Source of the DNA: Chitinophagaceae bacterium
Lineage (GTDB): Bacteria; Bacteroidota; Bacteroidia; Chitinophagales; Chitinophagaceae
Direction of reading: 5' to 3'
Length of the DNA stretch: 64,000 nucleotides
Assembly: GCA_016722465.1 (NCBI GenBank)
Contig: JADKJC010000002.1
Location: forward strand, 1,068,501 to 1,132,500
Below the pieces are notes generated by a model. The model saw only the letters and a program-made list of their open reading frames with translations. It was not told the origin of the DNA and searched no databases. This document shows positions 55,514-64,000 of the stretch, piece by piece (within the stretch, counting starts at the first letter, position 1; every line of letters starts with the position of its first letter). The position numbers were made by a program, and so were the translations under genes.

Positions 55514-57730
55514 ATGCACCGGATGATTAACAACATATTTTATTCCTTTCCGGTACAGCTTTTCATTTTACATTTCCGTAAATACCAGGTGTTGCTCATT
55601 TTTTGGGTATTACTGGCCAGCACCATCGACAGTGGTTTTATGAAAAGCTTTGGTGCCGATGCGCTATTCTTTGTGCCGGAATACATGGGCAATGTAAATG
55701 CACTGGCTGCTGCTTTTCTGGGCGTGGCCATGGGCGTTTTTTTTATGAGCTGGAACATTACCACTTTTATACTGCATACCAAACGCTTTAAATTTTTAGC
55801 CGCTACGTCCAAACCATTTTTAAAATACTGTATCAACAACTCCATACTGCCCATCCTTTTTTTAATTTTTTATTTGATCAGGTCTTTCCAGTTCAACCTT
55901 AATAAAGAATTATTAACTGTTGGAGAACACCTGGTGCTGGTTGGAGGATTTGCATTCGGTCTAATCTTTTTACTGGCATTCTCCTTTGCCTTTTTCTTTA
56001 GTGCCGACAGGAGGATATTAAAATCGATGGCACCTGTGATTGCCAACCGCCATCATTTCAGGAGCAGTTTTGATCCCAAATCCAAACCACAGGATATTTT
56101 TGGCATGAAAGTAAATTACTATTTCACGCTCCGGTTCAGGTTACGCAAAGCAAGAAATGTTTCTCACTATAGTGAAAATTTTTTAGATGTAATTTTTAAG
56201 CGGCACCATTTTACGGCAGTAGTGGGTATTATTCTGGCATTTGTTTTTTTAATTATCGGGGGGTTTTTTCTGGATACAAAATTCTTCCAGGCGCCGGCTG
56301 CAGTCAGCATCACTATTTTTTTTGCGATCATGGTGGCTGTAATCGGGGCGCTTACCTATTTTCTTCAAAGCTGGAGTGTGTTGTTTGTAATTGCCCTGTT
56401 TATTGTGCTGAATGTCTTGTATGAAAACGAGATCATCGATCCCCGTAACAAAGCTTATGGTGTTAACTACAACAATAAGAATGAGCGGCCCGATTATTCA
56501 AAAGCATCCTTACAGCAATTGTGTACCCCGGAAAAAATTGCAGCCGACAAAGCCAATATGATAACAGTGCTGGATAACTGGAAAAAGAAACAGCGGGCTG
56601 AAAAGCCGTTAATGATTTTTATCAACGTAAGTGGTGGTGGATTAAGGAGCGCCACTTTTACCATGAATATGCTGCAGCGATTAGACAGTGCTACCAATGG
56701 CAACCTGATGCAGCAAACTTTTCTGATCAGCGGCGCCAGTGGTGGAATGTTATCTGCTGCCTATTTCAGAGAACTTTATCTTGAAAAAGCAAAAGGCCAA
56801 AAAATCAACCTGCAAAACCCAAAATACATTTCGGATATCACCCAGGATCTGCTCAATCCTGTCTTTTCATCCATGATAAGCAGGGATATTTTTTCGCCTG
56901 CACAACAATTTGCAGTTGGCCCTTATCACTATGTAAAAGACAGGGGTTATGCTTTTGAACAGCAGCTCAATCAAAATGCCGGTAACATTCTGGATAAACA
57001 GATTAGTGGTTATAGCGCCGACGAAAAAGCAGGTAATATTCCCTTGATGATCTTTAATTCCGTTATTACCAGGGATGGCCGCAAGATGATGATCGGCACA
57101 CAGCCATTGAGTTTTATGATGAAACCAATCGCCTATGAAAGCGATTCCGCTTTTAGCCCGGATGCCATTGATTTTGCAGCATTGTTTTCCAAACAGGACC
57201 CATACAATATACGTTTATTAACAGCTCTGAGAATGAATGCAACCTTTCCCTATGTGTTGCCAAATGTGTGGTTGCCAAGCAACCCCATTATTGATGTGAT
57301 GGATGCAGGGATAAGAGACAACTTTGGCCAGGAAACTACGCTTCGCTTCATTGATAATTTTAAAGAATGGATTGCTGCCAATACCACTGGTGTGCTGGTA
57401 GTGCAGTTAAGAGACAGGATAAAAGATAACTGGCAGCATCCTTTGGAAACAGGATCCATTACCGACCTGATCGTGAAACCGGGTACGATGCTGCAACACA
57501 ACTGGTACAAACTACAGGATTATTTTCAAACGGACCAGTACAGTTACCTGAAAGATGATTCCAGCCTGAACATGCACCGGCTTACTTTTATGTATGTGCC
57601 ATCTGAAGAAGATAAAACTGCCGCACTTAACTTTCATTTAACTGCGGCAGAAAAAAAAGATGTAATCGCTTCTTTTAACACAGTTTACAACCAGGCATTA
57701 CTAAAAGAACTACTTGCGGTGTTGAAGTAA
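55514..57730 (+). CDS. Membrane-anchored patatin-like phospholipase
   Basis: The product has 738 residues. The N-terminal 310 residues hold about seven hydrophobic segments (for example LAAAFLGVAMGVFFMSWNIT, HLVLVGGFAFGLIFLLAFSF, VVGIILAFVFLIIGGFFL). A patatin domain then follows: oxyanion GGGLRSA (about 373-380), nucleophile serine in ISGASGGM (Ser about 409), and the dyad Asp in VMDAGIRDN (about 597). No signal peptide is seen, so the catalytic part is probably cytoplasmic and acts on membrane lipids. The N-terminal membrane region matches no family I recognise. It lies 67 bases after ctaA, on the same strand. Confidence 0.85.
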   Translation: MHRMINNIFYSFPVQLFILHFRKYQVLLIFWVLLASTIDSGFMKSFGADALFFVPEYMGNVNALAAAFLGVAMGVFFMSWNITTFILHTKRFKFLAATSKPFLKYCINNSILPILFLIFYLIRSFQFNLNKELLTVGEHLVLVGGFAFGLIFLLAFSFAFFFSADRRILKSMAPVIANRHHFRSSFDPKSKPQDIFGMKVNYYFTLRFRLRKARNVSHYSENFLDVIFKRHHFTAVVGIILAFVFLIIGGFFLDTKFFQAPAAVSITIFFAIMVAVIGALTYFLQSWSVLFVIALFIVLNVLYENEIIDPRNKAYGVNYNNKNERPDYSKASLQQLCTPEKIAADKANMITVLDNWKKKQRAEKPLMIFINVSGGGLRSATFTMNMLQRLDSATNGNLMQQTFLISGASGGMLSAAYFRELYLEKAKGQKINLQNPKYISDITQDLLNPVFSSMISRDIFSPAQQFAVGPYHYVKDRGYAFEQQLNQNAGNILDKQISGYSADEKAGNIPLMIFNSVITRDGRKMMIGTQPLSFMMKPIAYESDSAFSPDAIDFAALFSKQDPYNIRLLTALRMNATFPYVLPNVWLPSNPIIDVMDAGIRDNFGQETTLRFIDNFKEWIAANTTGVLVVQLRDRIKDNWQHPLETGSITDLIVKPGTMLQHNWYKLQDYFQTDQYSYLKDDSSLNMHRLTFMYVPSEEDKTAALNFHLTAAEKKDVIASFNTVYNQALLKELLAVLK

Positions 57731-57737
57731 CAGGTAG

Positions 57738-58187
57738 TTAAAAAACCTTGTCCTGCATTTCTGTTGCTTCCCTGATAGCGGATTCATCAAATACCATTGC
57801 TTTATTTTCAATGGCCTCTCTCAACACATCATTAATGGTTACAACCCCTTTAAAATCCTGCCCTTCAAATACAATCAGGTAACGTGTTTTATGGCTGTTG
57901 AGCATTTGCATGCAATGTTCCACCGTATCCTGCATGCCAACTGCCGGAAGCGATGTACTCATCACTTCTGAAACTGAACAGCTATCACTGTGCAAGCCTT
58001 TTAAAATTACATTGCGGCTATAATCCCTTTCAGAAAAAATGCCGCAAAAGGTACTGCCTTCTTTTACCACCAGGTAACTAAGGTTAACGGAATTCATCAA
58101 ATGCAATGCTTCAATCACTTTTGCACCTGGGGTAATAAAATTAAAGGCTGGTGGTTTGTTTTGTAAAATATTAGCAACCGTTCTCAT
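57738..58187 (-). CDS. CBS domain-pair protein
   Basis: The product has 149 residues. Two CBS domains (about 12-70 and 78-135) are shown by PGAKVIEALHLMNSVNLSYLVVKEGSTFCGIFSERDY and, in the second, SHKTRYLIVFEGQDFKGVVTINDVLREAI. CBS pairs bind adenosine nucleotides and regulate partners. No fused domain is present, so the target is unknown. It is convergent with the patatin gene, 7 bases apart. Confidence 0.92.
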   Translation of the reverse strand: MRTVANILQNKPPAFNFITPGAKVIEALHLMNSVNLSYLVVKEGSTFCGIFSERDYSRNVILKGLHSDSCSVSEVMSTSLPAVGMQDTVEHCMQMLNSHKTRYLIVFEGQDFKGVVTINDVLREAIENKAMVFDESAIREATEMQDKVF

Positions 58188-58308
58188 ACTGTATAAAATT
58201 TAACTGTATAAAATTACCTGTGGTAAGTTAGAATTTAAAAATGATATTGATCATCTTTTAATCACAAAAAAATGCCCAGCTACAAACAGCAACCCAGAGC
58301 AGTGAGTA

Positions 58309-59217
58309 CTACTTTTTCTGCGGCTGGATGAGTTTAAATGCCTGAGGTATTACCTGTATGGAAAACTTCTTTGCTGTTTCCGCAGGGTCGCCATCTATAT
58401 GCAACGGTGCTCCTTCCAGGTTGTGAATGATGAGCCTTGGTGTTTGAAAATACAATACATCCCTGTGCTGCACGGTTAGTTCATTGTATTCTTCTATCTG
58501 CCCGTTTCTTACTTGCTTTAATATAGCCAGCAACAACCTGAATTTACTCATCTTTTTTACAATCACCACATCCAGTAAGCCATCATTCAGGCTGGCCTGT
58601 GGTGCAATGGTAAATTGGTTGCCAAACTGGTTGCTGTTGGCAATACTGATAAAATAAGCGGAGGTATTAAATGACTTTCCCTTATTTACAATATCAAAGG
58701 AATAAGGTTTGGAAACAAAAAAATTATTGATGGTTTGCTTTATATAAGTCATCAGCCCACGTTTGCTTTCCAAGGCAAAATCATGTGCCACCTGGGCATC
58801 AAAACCGAGGCCGCAAAGCATACAGCTAAAAGTGGTATTGATGAAAAAAGAATCGATGTAAGATGCTTTTCCAGTAAAAATAAGATCAAGCGCCCTGGCT
58901 GGATTTGTTGGAATTTTTGCTGCAAGGGCTAGCCCGTTTCCTGAGCCCATGGGTATAATACCAATATTTACCGGTTCATCAATTAAAGTACCAGCTACCT
59001 GGCTCACTGTACCATCTCCGCCGCAAATAACAATATCAGTAATATTTTCCTGCTCTATCTTTTCCTTCAGGAAAAAATAATCTCCCTGTGCATTGGTGGG
59101 TATGATCTCAAAAGGAATGTTTTGACCACTAGTCTTTCCCTTAATCAGCCTCAGCAGCTTTTCTTTTCCCTTTGTTCCTGAAACGGGATTGATGAAGTAA
59201 ATTATTCTACGGGCCAT
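58309..59217 (-). CDS. Diacylglycerol/lipid kinase family protein
   Basis: The product has 302 residues. The kinase core has INPVSGTKGKEK, VICGGDGTVSQVAGTL (the GGDGT box), GIIPMGSGNGLA and the C-terminal LNDGLLDVVIVKK and HIDGDPAE. It phosphorylates lipids such as diacylglycerol or related polyprenoids. It lies between the CBS gene and fabH, on the same strand. Confidence 0.93.
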   Translation of the reverse strand: MARRIIYFINPVSGTKGKEKLLRLIKGKTSGQNIPFEIIPTNAQGDYFFLKEKIEQENITDIVICGGDGTVSQVAGTLIDEPVNIGIIPMGSGNGLALAAKIPTNPARALDLIFTGKASYIDSFFINTTFSCMLCGLGFDAQVAHDFALESKRGLMTYIKQTINNFFVSKPYSFDIVNKGKSFNTSAYFISIANSNQFGNQFTIAPQASLNDGLLDVVIVKKMSKFRLLLAILKQVRNGQIEEYNELTVQHRDVLYFQTPRLIIHNLEGAPLHIDGDPAETAKKFSIQVIPQAFKLIQPQKK

Positions 59218-59378
59218 GAGTAAGGGTTTATAAGAATATGGATATTCAAAACAATTAACAAAGTTTACTTTTTTATAATATGCAATGATAAGTGTTTTTT
59301 AAAAGTAAATTTTGCAGATATAACATTTTAGGAAAACCTTTATTTTCAATTATGAAGTAAATTACTCAATAGTTGCTG

Positions 59379-60427
59379 CTACCACCTTATTAAGGCGCTG
59401 GCCCAGGTAAAGCCACTGCCAAATGCTGCCAGGCAAACAAGGTCGCCTTCCTTTATTTTCCCATCCTGCCAGGCTTCACACAATGCAATTGGCACAGAAG
59501 CCGCTGTGGTGTTACCATATTTTTGAATATTATTATGCACCTGGTCATCCCTCAGCTGCAGTTTTTGCTGCACAAATTGTGCGATCCTTAAGTTAGCCTG
59601 GTGCGGTATCAGTATTTTTAAGTCTGAAGGCTTTAGCCCATTTGATGCCAATGCTTCTACAATCACTTCAGGGAATTTTACGATTGCCTTCTTAAAACCG
59701 CCGGTCCGTCCATATAAGGAAAGTTTTGTGCATTGTCTATCATGGCATGGCTCATGAACATTTCCCCAATCTCTGCTTCAGTAAAATCAGCATATTTATT
59801 TCCCGTCCAGTAATTGGCATGTGTACCCGGATTGTACATAGCCAGTATTTCGGCACTTTCACCATCACTATGTAAATGCGTACTCAGTATTCCCTGTGTT
59901 TCTTTATTACTTGGTTGAAGTACTACTGCTCCTGCCCCATCTCCAAATATCACTGATACATTTCTTCCCCTGGTACTAAAGTCCAGGCCAAAAGAGTGCT
60001 TCTCACTGCCGATCACCAGTATATTTTTGTACATCCCTGTTTTAATGAACTGGTCGGCCACTGATAAAGCATATACAAAACCGCTGCACTGGTTGCGGAT
60101 GTCCAAAGCCCCGATCTCTTTCATCTTCATGGCCCGCTGTACCAGCACTCCACAGCCGGGGAAATAATAATCGGGGCTAAGGGTTGCAAAAATGACAAAG
60201 TCTATATCCTCAGCCGTAGTGCCTGCTCTTTCAATCGCAATCTTAGCAGCTTCCACCCCCATGGTAGTAGTGGTTTCTTTCGTACGATGAGCATAGCGTC
60301 GTTCTTTTATGCCTGTTCTTTCCTGTATCCATTCATCAGATGTTTCCATGTATTGGGTAATATCCTGGTTGGTTATCACATTTTCAGGCACATACATTCC
60401 TATCCCTGCAATTTTACTTTGTAGCAT
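59379..60427 (-). pseudogene. fabH: 3-oxoacyl-ACP synthase III (FabH), one frameshift
   Basis: The repaired product is about 349 residues. The first frame (60427-59678) has the active-site Cys in IRNQCSGFVYAL (about 113). The second frame (59666-59379) has PHQANLRIAQ (catalytic His) and YGNTTAASVP (catalytic Asn), then FGSGFTWASAL. One base is missing in the A4 run at 59694-59697; adding it gives AVFKKAIVKFPEVIVEALA, the conserved sequence. FabH starts fatty-acid synthesis by condensing acetyl-CoA with malonyl-ACP. Loss would be costly, so the lesion is probably a sequencing error. Confidence 0.9.
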
Positions 60428-60495
60428 AGCGATCGTTTTAGTCGAAAAAGCAATTTACGATAAAAAGTGTTGGGGAGCAGGCAAATATTCAATAT

Positions 60496-60590
60496 CCAAT
60501 GTTCAATATTCAAGTATGGCAACAACAGGCTTTTCTTTTTAAAATGGTCGTGTGCAAAACCGCTGTTGTAATTTGAATATTGAACATTGG
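60496..60590. repeat. 18-bp perfect inverted repeat between fabH and pheS
   Basis: CCAATGTTCAATATTCAA (60496-60513) and its exact reverse complement TTGAATATTGAACATTGG (60573-60590) flank a 59-base spacer. The gap between divergent fabH and pheS holds a possible large hairpin or a pair of binding sites. Confidence 0.75.
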
Positions 60591-60661
60591 TTATTTTCTT
60601 CTTTTAAACTGCCAGAATCTGCAACCGATGCCATCCGCCGGTATTTCCTTATTTTTGCCGC

Positions 60662-61693
60662 ATGGAAACAATGGTACAAAAGATTGAAGAATACAAAAAC
60701 GAGATCAAGAATTTTGTAGCTCAAAAAAGTGAGGAGGTGGAAAATTTCAGGATAAAATACCTGGGCAGTAAGGGCCTGGTAAAAGAGGTGATGGCCGAAA
60801 TGAAAAATGTAGCTGCAGATAAAAAAAGAGAGTTTGGACAGTTACTGAATGAATTTAAAATATATACAGAAGCAAAATACGAAGAACTAAAAGCTGCAAC
60901 TACTAATGGGCAGGTAACTACAACCAATGAAATAGATCTTTCACTTCCCGGTGATCCATTGCCATTGGGCTCAAGGCACCCCATTAGCCTGGTACGCAAT
61001 CAAATTGTCTCCATCTTTCAGCGCCTTGGTTTTGCAGTAGCAGAGGGGCCCGAAATTGAAGATGACTGGCACAACTTTACGGCTCTTAACTTACCCGAAA
61101 ATCACCCAGCAAGGGATATGCAGGATACATTTTATATCTCCCAAAATCCGGACTGGTTGCTGCGTACCCATACCAGCAGTGTGCAGGTACGTGAAATGGA
61201 AAAAGGTATTTTACCGCTCCGTATCATTTGTCCGGGTAGGGTTTACCGGAACGAAACCATCAGCGCCAGGGCGCATTGCTTTTTTCACCAGGTAGAAGGT
61301 TTATATATAGCAGAGAATGTTTCTTTTGCTGATCTTAAACAGACATTGTACTTTTTTGTGAAAGAAATGTTTGGTGAAAATTTTAAAGTGCGTTTCAGGC
61401 CCAGTTATTTTCCTTTTACAGAACCCAGCGCCGAGATGGACATCAGTTGCCTGATCTGCGGCGGCAAAGGCTGTAATGTTTGTAAACATACCGGATGGGT
61501 AGAGATACTGGGTTGCGGCATGGTGCATCCTAATCTGCTGGACAACTGTGGCATCGACAGTAATAAATACACCGGCTTCGCATTCGGTATGGGTATTGAA
61601 CGTATTACAATGTTGAAATACCAGATAAAGGACCTTCGTTTGTTCAGCGAAAATGATGTGAGATTTTTAAAACAATTTACAAGCGCAATGTAA
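60662..61693 (+). CDS. pheS: Phenylalanyl-tRNA synthetase alpha subunit
   Basis: The product has 343 residues. It has an N-terminal coiled coil, then class II motif 2 in IICPGRVYRNETISARAHCFFHQVEGL. FRPSYFPFTEPSAEMDI follows, then CLICGGKGCNVCKHTGWVEILGCGMVHPN and motif 3 in GFAFGMGIERITMLKYQI. It charges tRNA-Phe with PheT, whose gene is elsewhere. A TATTTTTG box (60650-60657) ends 5 bases before the ATG, suggesting a nearly leaderless transcript. Confidence 0.97.
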   Translation: METMVQKIEEYKNEIKNFVAQKSEEVENFRIKYLGSKGLVKEVMAEMKNVAADKKREFGQLLNEFKIYTEAKYEELKAATTNGQVTTTNEIDLSLPGDPLPLGSRHPISLVRNQIVSIFQRLGFAVAEGPEIEDDWHNFTALNLPENHPARDMQDTFYISQNPDWLLRTHTSSVQVREMEKGILPLRIICPGRVYRNETISARAHCFFHQVEGLYIAENVSFADLKQTLYFFVKEMFGENFKVRFRPSYFPFTEPSAEMDISCLICGGKGCNVCKHTGWVEILGCGMVHPNLLDNCGIDSNKYTGFAFGMGIERITMLKYQIKDLRLFSENDVRFLKQFTSAM

Positions 61694-61794
61694 ACCTGTG
61701 TATAAGTATATATTTAAAGCCATCAGCATATTGATGGCTTGTCTTTTATGTGGTAAGGTTGGTTTTCAATTTTGTATTTTAGCTTTTACTTTTA

Positions 61795-62640
61795 ATGATG
61801 ATAAACACCATTTGCATTATTGGCGCCGGCACCATGGGCAGTGGCATTGCCCAGGTAGCAGCACAAAGTGGCTTTACCACGTTGTTGTTTGATATTAATG
61901 GCGATGTGTTGGACAAAGCAACAACCAGTATTAAAAAAAACCTGCAGTCGCTGGTTGACAAACAAAAAATTTCTGAAGCTGAAAGCAGCAATATTTTTAA
62001 ACGGTTGCAATTTATAAATGATATCAACCATTGTGTTGCCGATATTTTTATAGAAGCCATCATCGAAAAAGTGGAAGCTAAGGTGGGCATCTTCAACCAG
62101 CTGTCTGCCCTCAATGATCCCGATGCCATTTTTGCAAGCAATACTTCTTCGCTTTCCATATCAGCCATTCAACAACACATGAAAAAACCGGAAAGAGTTG
62201 CAGGCATGCATTTTTTTAATCCGGCTCCCATTATGAAACTGGTGGAAGTGGTGAAGGGAGAACAGACCAGCGACAGCACCGCACAAAGCATTTATGAACT
62301 TTGCAAAAAAATGAATAAAGTGCCGGTAATGTGCAAGGATGCACCGGGCTTTATCGTAAACCGTGTGGCAAGGCATTATTATTTAGAAGCGATGAAGATG
62401 GTGGAGATGGGAATGGCTACCTATGAAAAGGTGGATGCCATTATGGAAGCAACCGGTTTTAAAATGGGGCCATTCAGGCTAATGGACCTGATCGGCATGG
62501 ACATCAATCTCGCTGTATCAAAAAGCATTTATAATGCATTTGACCAGGAAGAAAGGTTTAAACCTTCGGCTATACAAACAGATAAAGTAGCAAAAGGTGA
62601 ATTGGGCAGGAAGACAGGAAAAGGGTTTTATCAATATTAA
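61795..62640 (+). CDS. 3-hydroxyacyl-CoA (3-hydroxybutyryl-CoA) dehydrogenase
   Basis: The product has 281 residues. NAD binds at ICIIGAGTMGSGIAQVAAQSG. The catalytic His is in RVAGMHFFNPAPIMKLVEVV, with FIVNRVARHYY and GPFRLMDLIGMDIN. It ends LGRKTGKGFYQY. It interconverts 3-hydroxy- and 3-ketoacyl-CoA in butanoate or fatty-acid pathways. The ATG at 61795 is used; 61798 is equally good. Confidence 0.94.
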   Translation: MMINTICIIGAGTMGSGIAQVAAQSGFTTLLFDINGDVLDKATTSIKKNLQSLVDKQKISEAESSNIFKRLQFINDINHCVADIFIEAIIEKVEAKVGIFNQLSALNDPDAIFASNTSSLSISAIQQHMKKPERVAGMHFFNPAPIMKLVEVVKGEQTSDSTAQSIYELCKKMNKVPVMCKDAPGFIVNRVARHYYLEAMKMVEMGMATYEKVDAIMEATGFKMGPFRLMDLIGMDINLAVSKSIYNAFDQEERFKPSAIQTDKVAKGELGRKTGKGFYQY

Positions 62641-62681
62641 TTTACTCATTGTAATGCAGAAGTAGCAAGAGGCATGCGCTC

Positions 62682-62712
62682 TTTCAACTTTCAATTTTCA
62701 ATTTTCAATTTT
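62682..62712. repeat. TTTCAA-type tandem repeat upstream of the epimerase-like gene
   Basis: Four irregular TTTCAA/TTTTCAA units in tandem (62682-62712) lie directly before the ATG at 62718. It is a low-complexity A/T repeat, and a regulatory role is not shown. Confidence 0.5.
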
Positions 62713-62717
62713 ACAAA

Positions 62718-63701
62718 ATGATCTTAGTTACAGGCGGCGCAGGTTTAGTAGGCAGAGAATTGATTGCCCAGTTACTGGCAAAGGGAGAACATGTAACTGC
62801 TATCTACAATAAAACATTCCTTCCAAGTTTTGATTCACCGCTGTTGCTGCAATTTCAGTGTAATATTTTGGATGTGGCCGGACTGGAAGATATCATGGAA
62901 CAGCAACACATTCAACAGGTTTATCATTGTGCAGCCATTGTAACTTTTAATCCCTCCCGAAAGCAGGAGCTTTTTAAGATAAATATTGAGGGCACAGCCA
63001 ACGTGGTGAATGCAGCCATCAATACAGGTGTAAAAAAACTGGTGCATGTAAGTTCGGTGGCAGCGCTTGGCCGGATCAGGGAGAACGGACCAATTAATGA
63101 AACCATGAACTGGACCGGAGAAACCAGCAACAGCAATTATGGTAAAAGTAAATACCTGGGTGAGCTGGAAGTATGGCGGGGTATTGGCGAAGGCCTGGAA
63201 GCGGTGATGGTAAATCCAACGATTATTTTGGGCAATGGCGACTGGGAAGCAGGCAGCTCAAAGATCTTTAAAACCGTGCATGATGAATTTCCCTGGTATG
63301 CAGATGGTGTTACTGGTTTTGTAGATGTACGGGATGTGGTAAAAGCAATGATTGCATTAATGGAAAGCGATGTAAACGCACAGCGTTTTATCATCAGTGC
63401 AGAGAACAGGAGTTACCAGGATGTTTTTAACCTGATTGCAACTGCTTTTGGTAAAAAACAACCCAAAAAAAAAGTTACCCCGTTGCTTTCAGAAATTGTA
63501 TGGCGACTGGAAGCCATCAAAAGTTTATTCACCGGCAATGATCCGCTGGTAACAAAAGAAACTGCTGCAACAGCCCTTACAAAAGCTTATTTCGACAACA
63601 GTAAACTGGGCAAATTTTTACCCGGCTTTACGTATACCAATATTGAAAATACAATAATACATACCTGTGCTCTTTTGCAACAAAAGCTTAACAGGCATTG
63701 A
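62718..63701 (+). CDS. NAD-dependent epimerase/dehydratase family protein
   Basis: The product has 327 residues. The NAD-binding start is ILVTGGAGLVGRELIAQLLAKG; the Tyr-x3-Lys site is in SNSNYGKSKYLGELE with HVSSVAALGR before it. The C-terminal half has GVTGFVDVRDVVKAMIALM. The substrate may be a sugar nucleotide or a 3-hydroxysteroid/flavanone-like compound; the family is too broad to decide. It follows the dehydrogenase gene by 77 bases. Confidence 0.88.
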   Translation: MILVTGGAGLVGRELIAQLLAKGEHVTAIYNKTFLPSFDSPLLLQFQCNILDVAGLEDIMEQQHIQQVYHCAAIVTFNPSRKQELFKINIEGTANVVNAAINTGVKKLVHVSSVAALGRIRENGPINETMNWTGETSNSNYGKSKYLGELEVWRGIGEGLEAVMVNPTIILGNGDWEAGSSKIFKTVHDEFPWYADGVTGFVDVRDVVKAMIALMESDVNAQRFIISAENRSYQDVFNLIATAFGKKQPKKKVTPLLSEIVWRLEAIKSLFTGNDPLVTKETAATALTKAYFDNSKLGKFLPGFTYTNIENTIIHTCALLQQKLNRH

Positions 63702-63738
63702 TGTATTTTCGCCACCTCACTGAAAAATAAATTAACGG

Positions 63739-64000
63739 ATGAAAAAAAATATAGCTGCTCTTGCAACCATCTTTATATCAGCCATTGCGTTTGCACAGTC
63801 CACATCATTCAACATCACCGGGAAAATTATTGATGCCACCACCAAAGCACCGATGCTGGGAGCTTCAGTATTTGCACAGAATACAACATTGGGTACCGCC
63901 ACTGGCGCAGATGGCATGTTCACACTTTGGTTGCCAAATGGCGGCTACGATCTGGTGGTTACTTTTACCGGTTACGAAACCGTGAGCAGGAGAATTACCA
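63739..64000 (+). CDS. Carboxypeptidase-regulatory-domain protein, N-terminal fragment
   Basis: The frame runs off the right edge. A signal peptide (MKKNIAALATIFISAIAFAQ) is followed by a CarboxypepD_reg-like domain: FNITGKIIDATTKAPMLGAS, then GADGMFTLWLPNGGYDLVVTF. In Bacteroidota this domain opens TonB-dependent receptors and related outer-membrane proteins; the rest is outside the window. The start is the ATG at 63739. Confidence 0.8.
   Translation, partial: MKKNIAALATIFISAIAFAQSTSFNITGKIIDATTKAPMLGASVFAQNTTLGTATGADGMFTLWLPNGGYDLVVTFTGYETVSRRIT

Noticed and set aside
1..64000. tRNA, rRNA, CRISPR, prophage or transposon in the window
   Set aside because: No cloverleaf, no spaced direct repeats and no transposase or integrase motif were seen on either strand. 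The Holin-X-like protein is a chromosomal family and not evidence for phage.

Overview
The window is about 42% G+C by eye and looks like a chromosome segment of a Bacteroidota bacterium, most likely family Chitinophagaceae. Three things point there: the mutY-ssb-gldE-gldD gliding/T9SS neighbourhood, a very large secreted protein with a type IX sorting domain, and TAnnTTTG-type -7 promoter boxes with weak or absent Shine-Dalgarno sequences. I see no tRNA, rRNA, CRISPR array, transposase or integrase. The species assignment is inference.

Layout. Positions 1-6.7 kb (mostly minus strand) hold the N-terminus of an acyl-CoA ligase, a TPR protein, a frameshifted DUF1015 gene next to serC, an AI-2E family permease, and a row of small envelope/stress proteins (Holin-X-like, YtxH, a 38-residue membrane peptide, DUF1328). 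Positions 6.8-10.9 kb hold a two-component set: a CHASE3 histidine kinase, a lone receiver and an NtrC-type sigma-54 activator. A small gene with a good -24/-12 promoter match follows. Positions 11-14 kb carry a secreted phospholipase-like protein and an ECF sigma operon with a probable anti-sigma protein. Positions 14-17.7 kb are gldD, gldE, ssb and mutY. Positions 17.9-24.7 kb hold HU, a TPR protein, a 29-residue COX24/mS38-like gene, RNase G, a frameshifted zinc protease, korA without korB, and a Bax-inhibitor-1 protein.

Positions 24.7-28.1 kb form an arsenic operon reading leftward: arsR, arsM, arsN2, acr3, arsC. Together they sense, methylate, acetylate, export and reduce arsenic, and a candidate promoter with operator dyads lies upstream of arsR. 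Positions 28.4-37.8 kb form a surface-polysaccharide cluster: rfbB, rfbA, a methyltransferase, a flippase, an FkbM methyltransferase, two GT4 glycosyltransferases and an AsnB-type amidotransferase. Positions 38-53 kb hold a TlpA-like lipoprotein, gatB, the roughly 2,300-residue T9SS substrate, an outer-membrane barrel protein, a GH3/serine-hydrolase fusion and a solitary LutB. Positions 53-64 kb hold rnhB, ctaA, a membrane-anchored patatin, a CBS protein, a lipid kinase, fabH, pheS, a 3-hydroxyacyl-CoA dehydrogenase, an NAD-dependent epimerase-like protein and the start of a carboxypeptidase-regulatory-domain protein.

Five genes are broken by one-base shifts, and every shift lies in a homopolymer run; one of these genes (the T9SS substrate) also has an in-frame stop. 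Because fabH, normally important, is among them, sequencing or assembly error is the simplest explanation. I give the repaired gene spans. I did not find a clearly new multi-gene system. The best leads are the sigma-54 site beside its putative activator, the membrane patatin, the GYF-repeat anti-sigma candidate, and DUF1015 beside serC.
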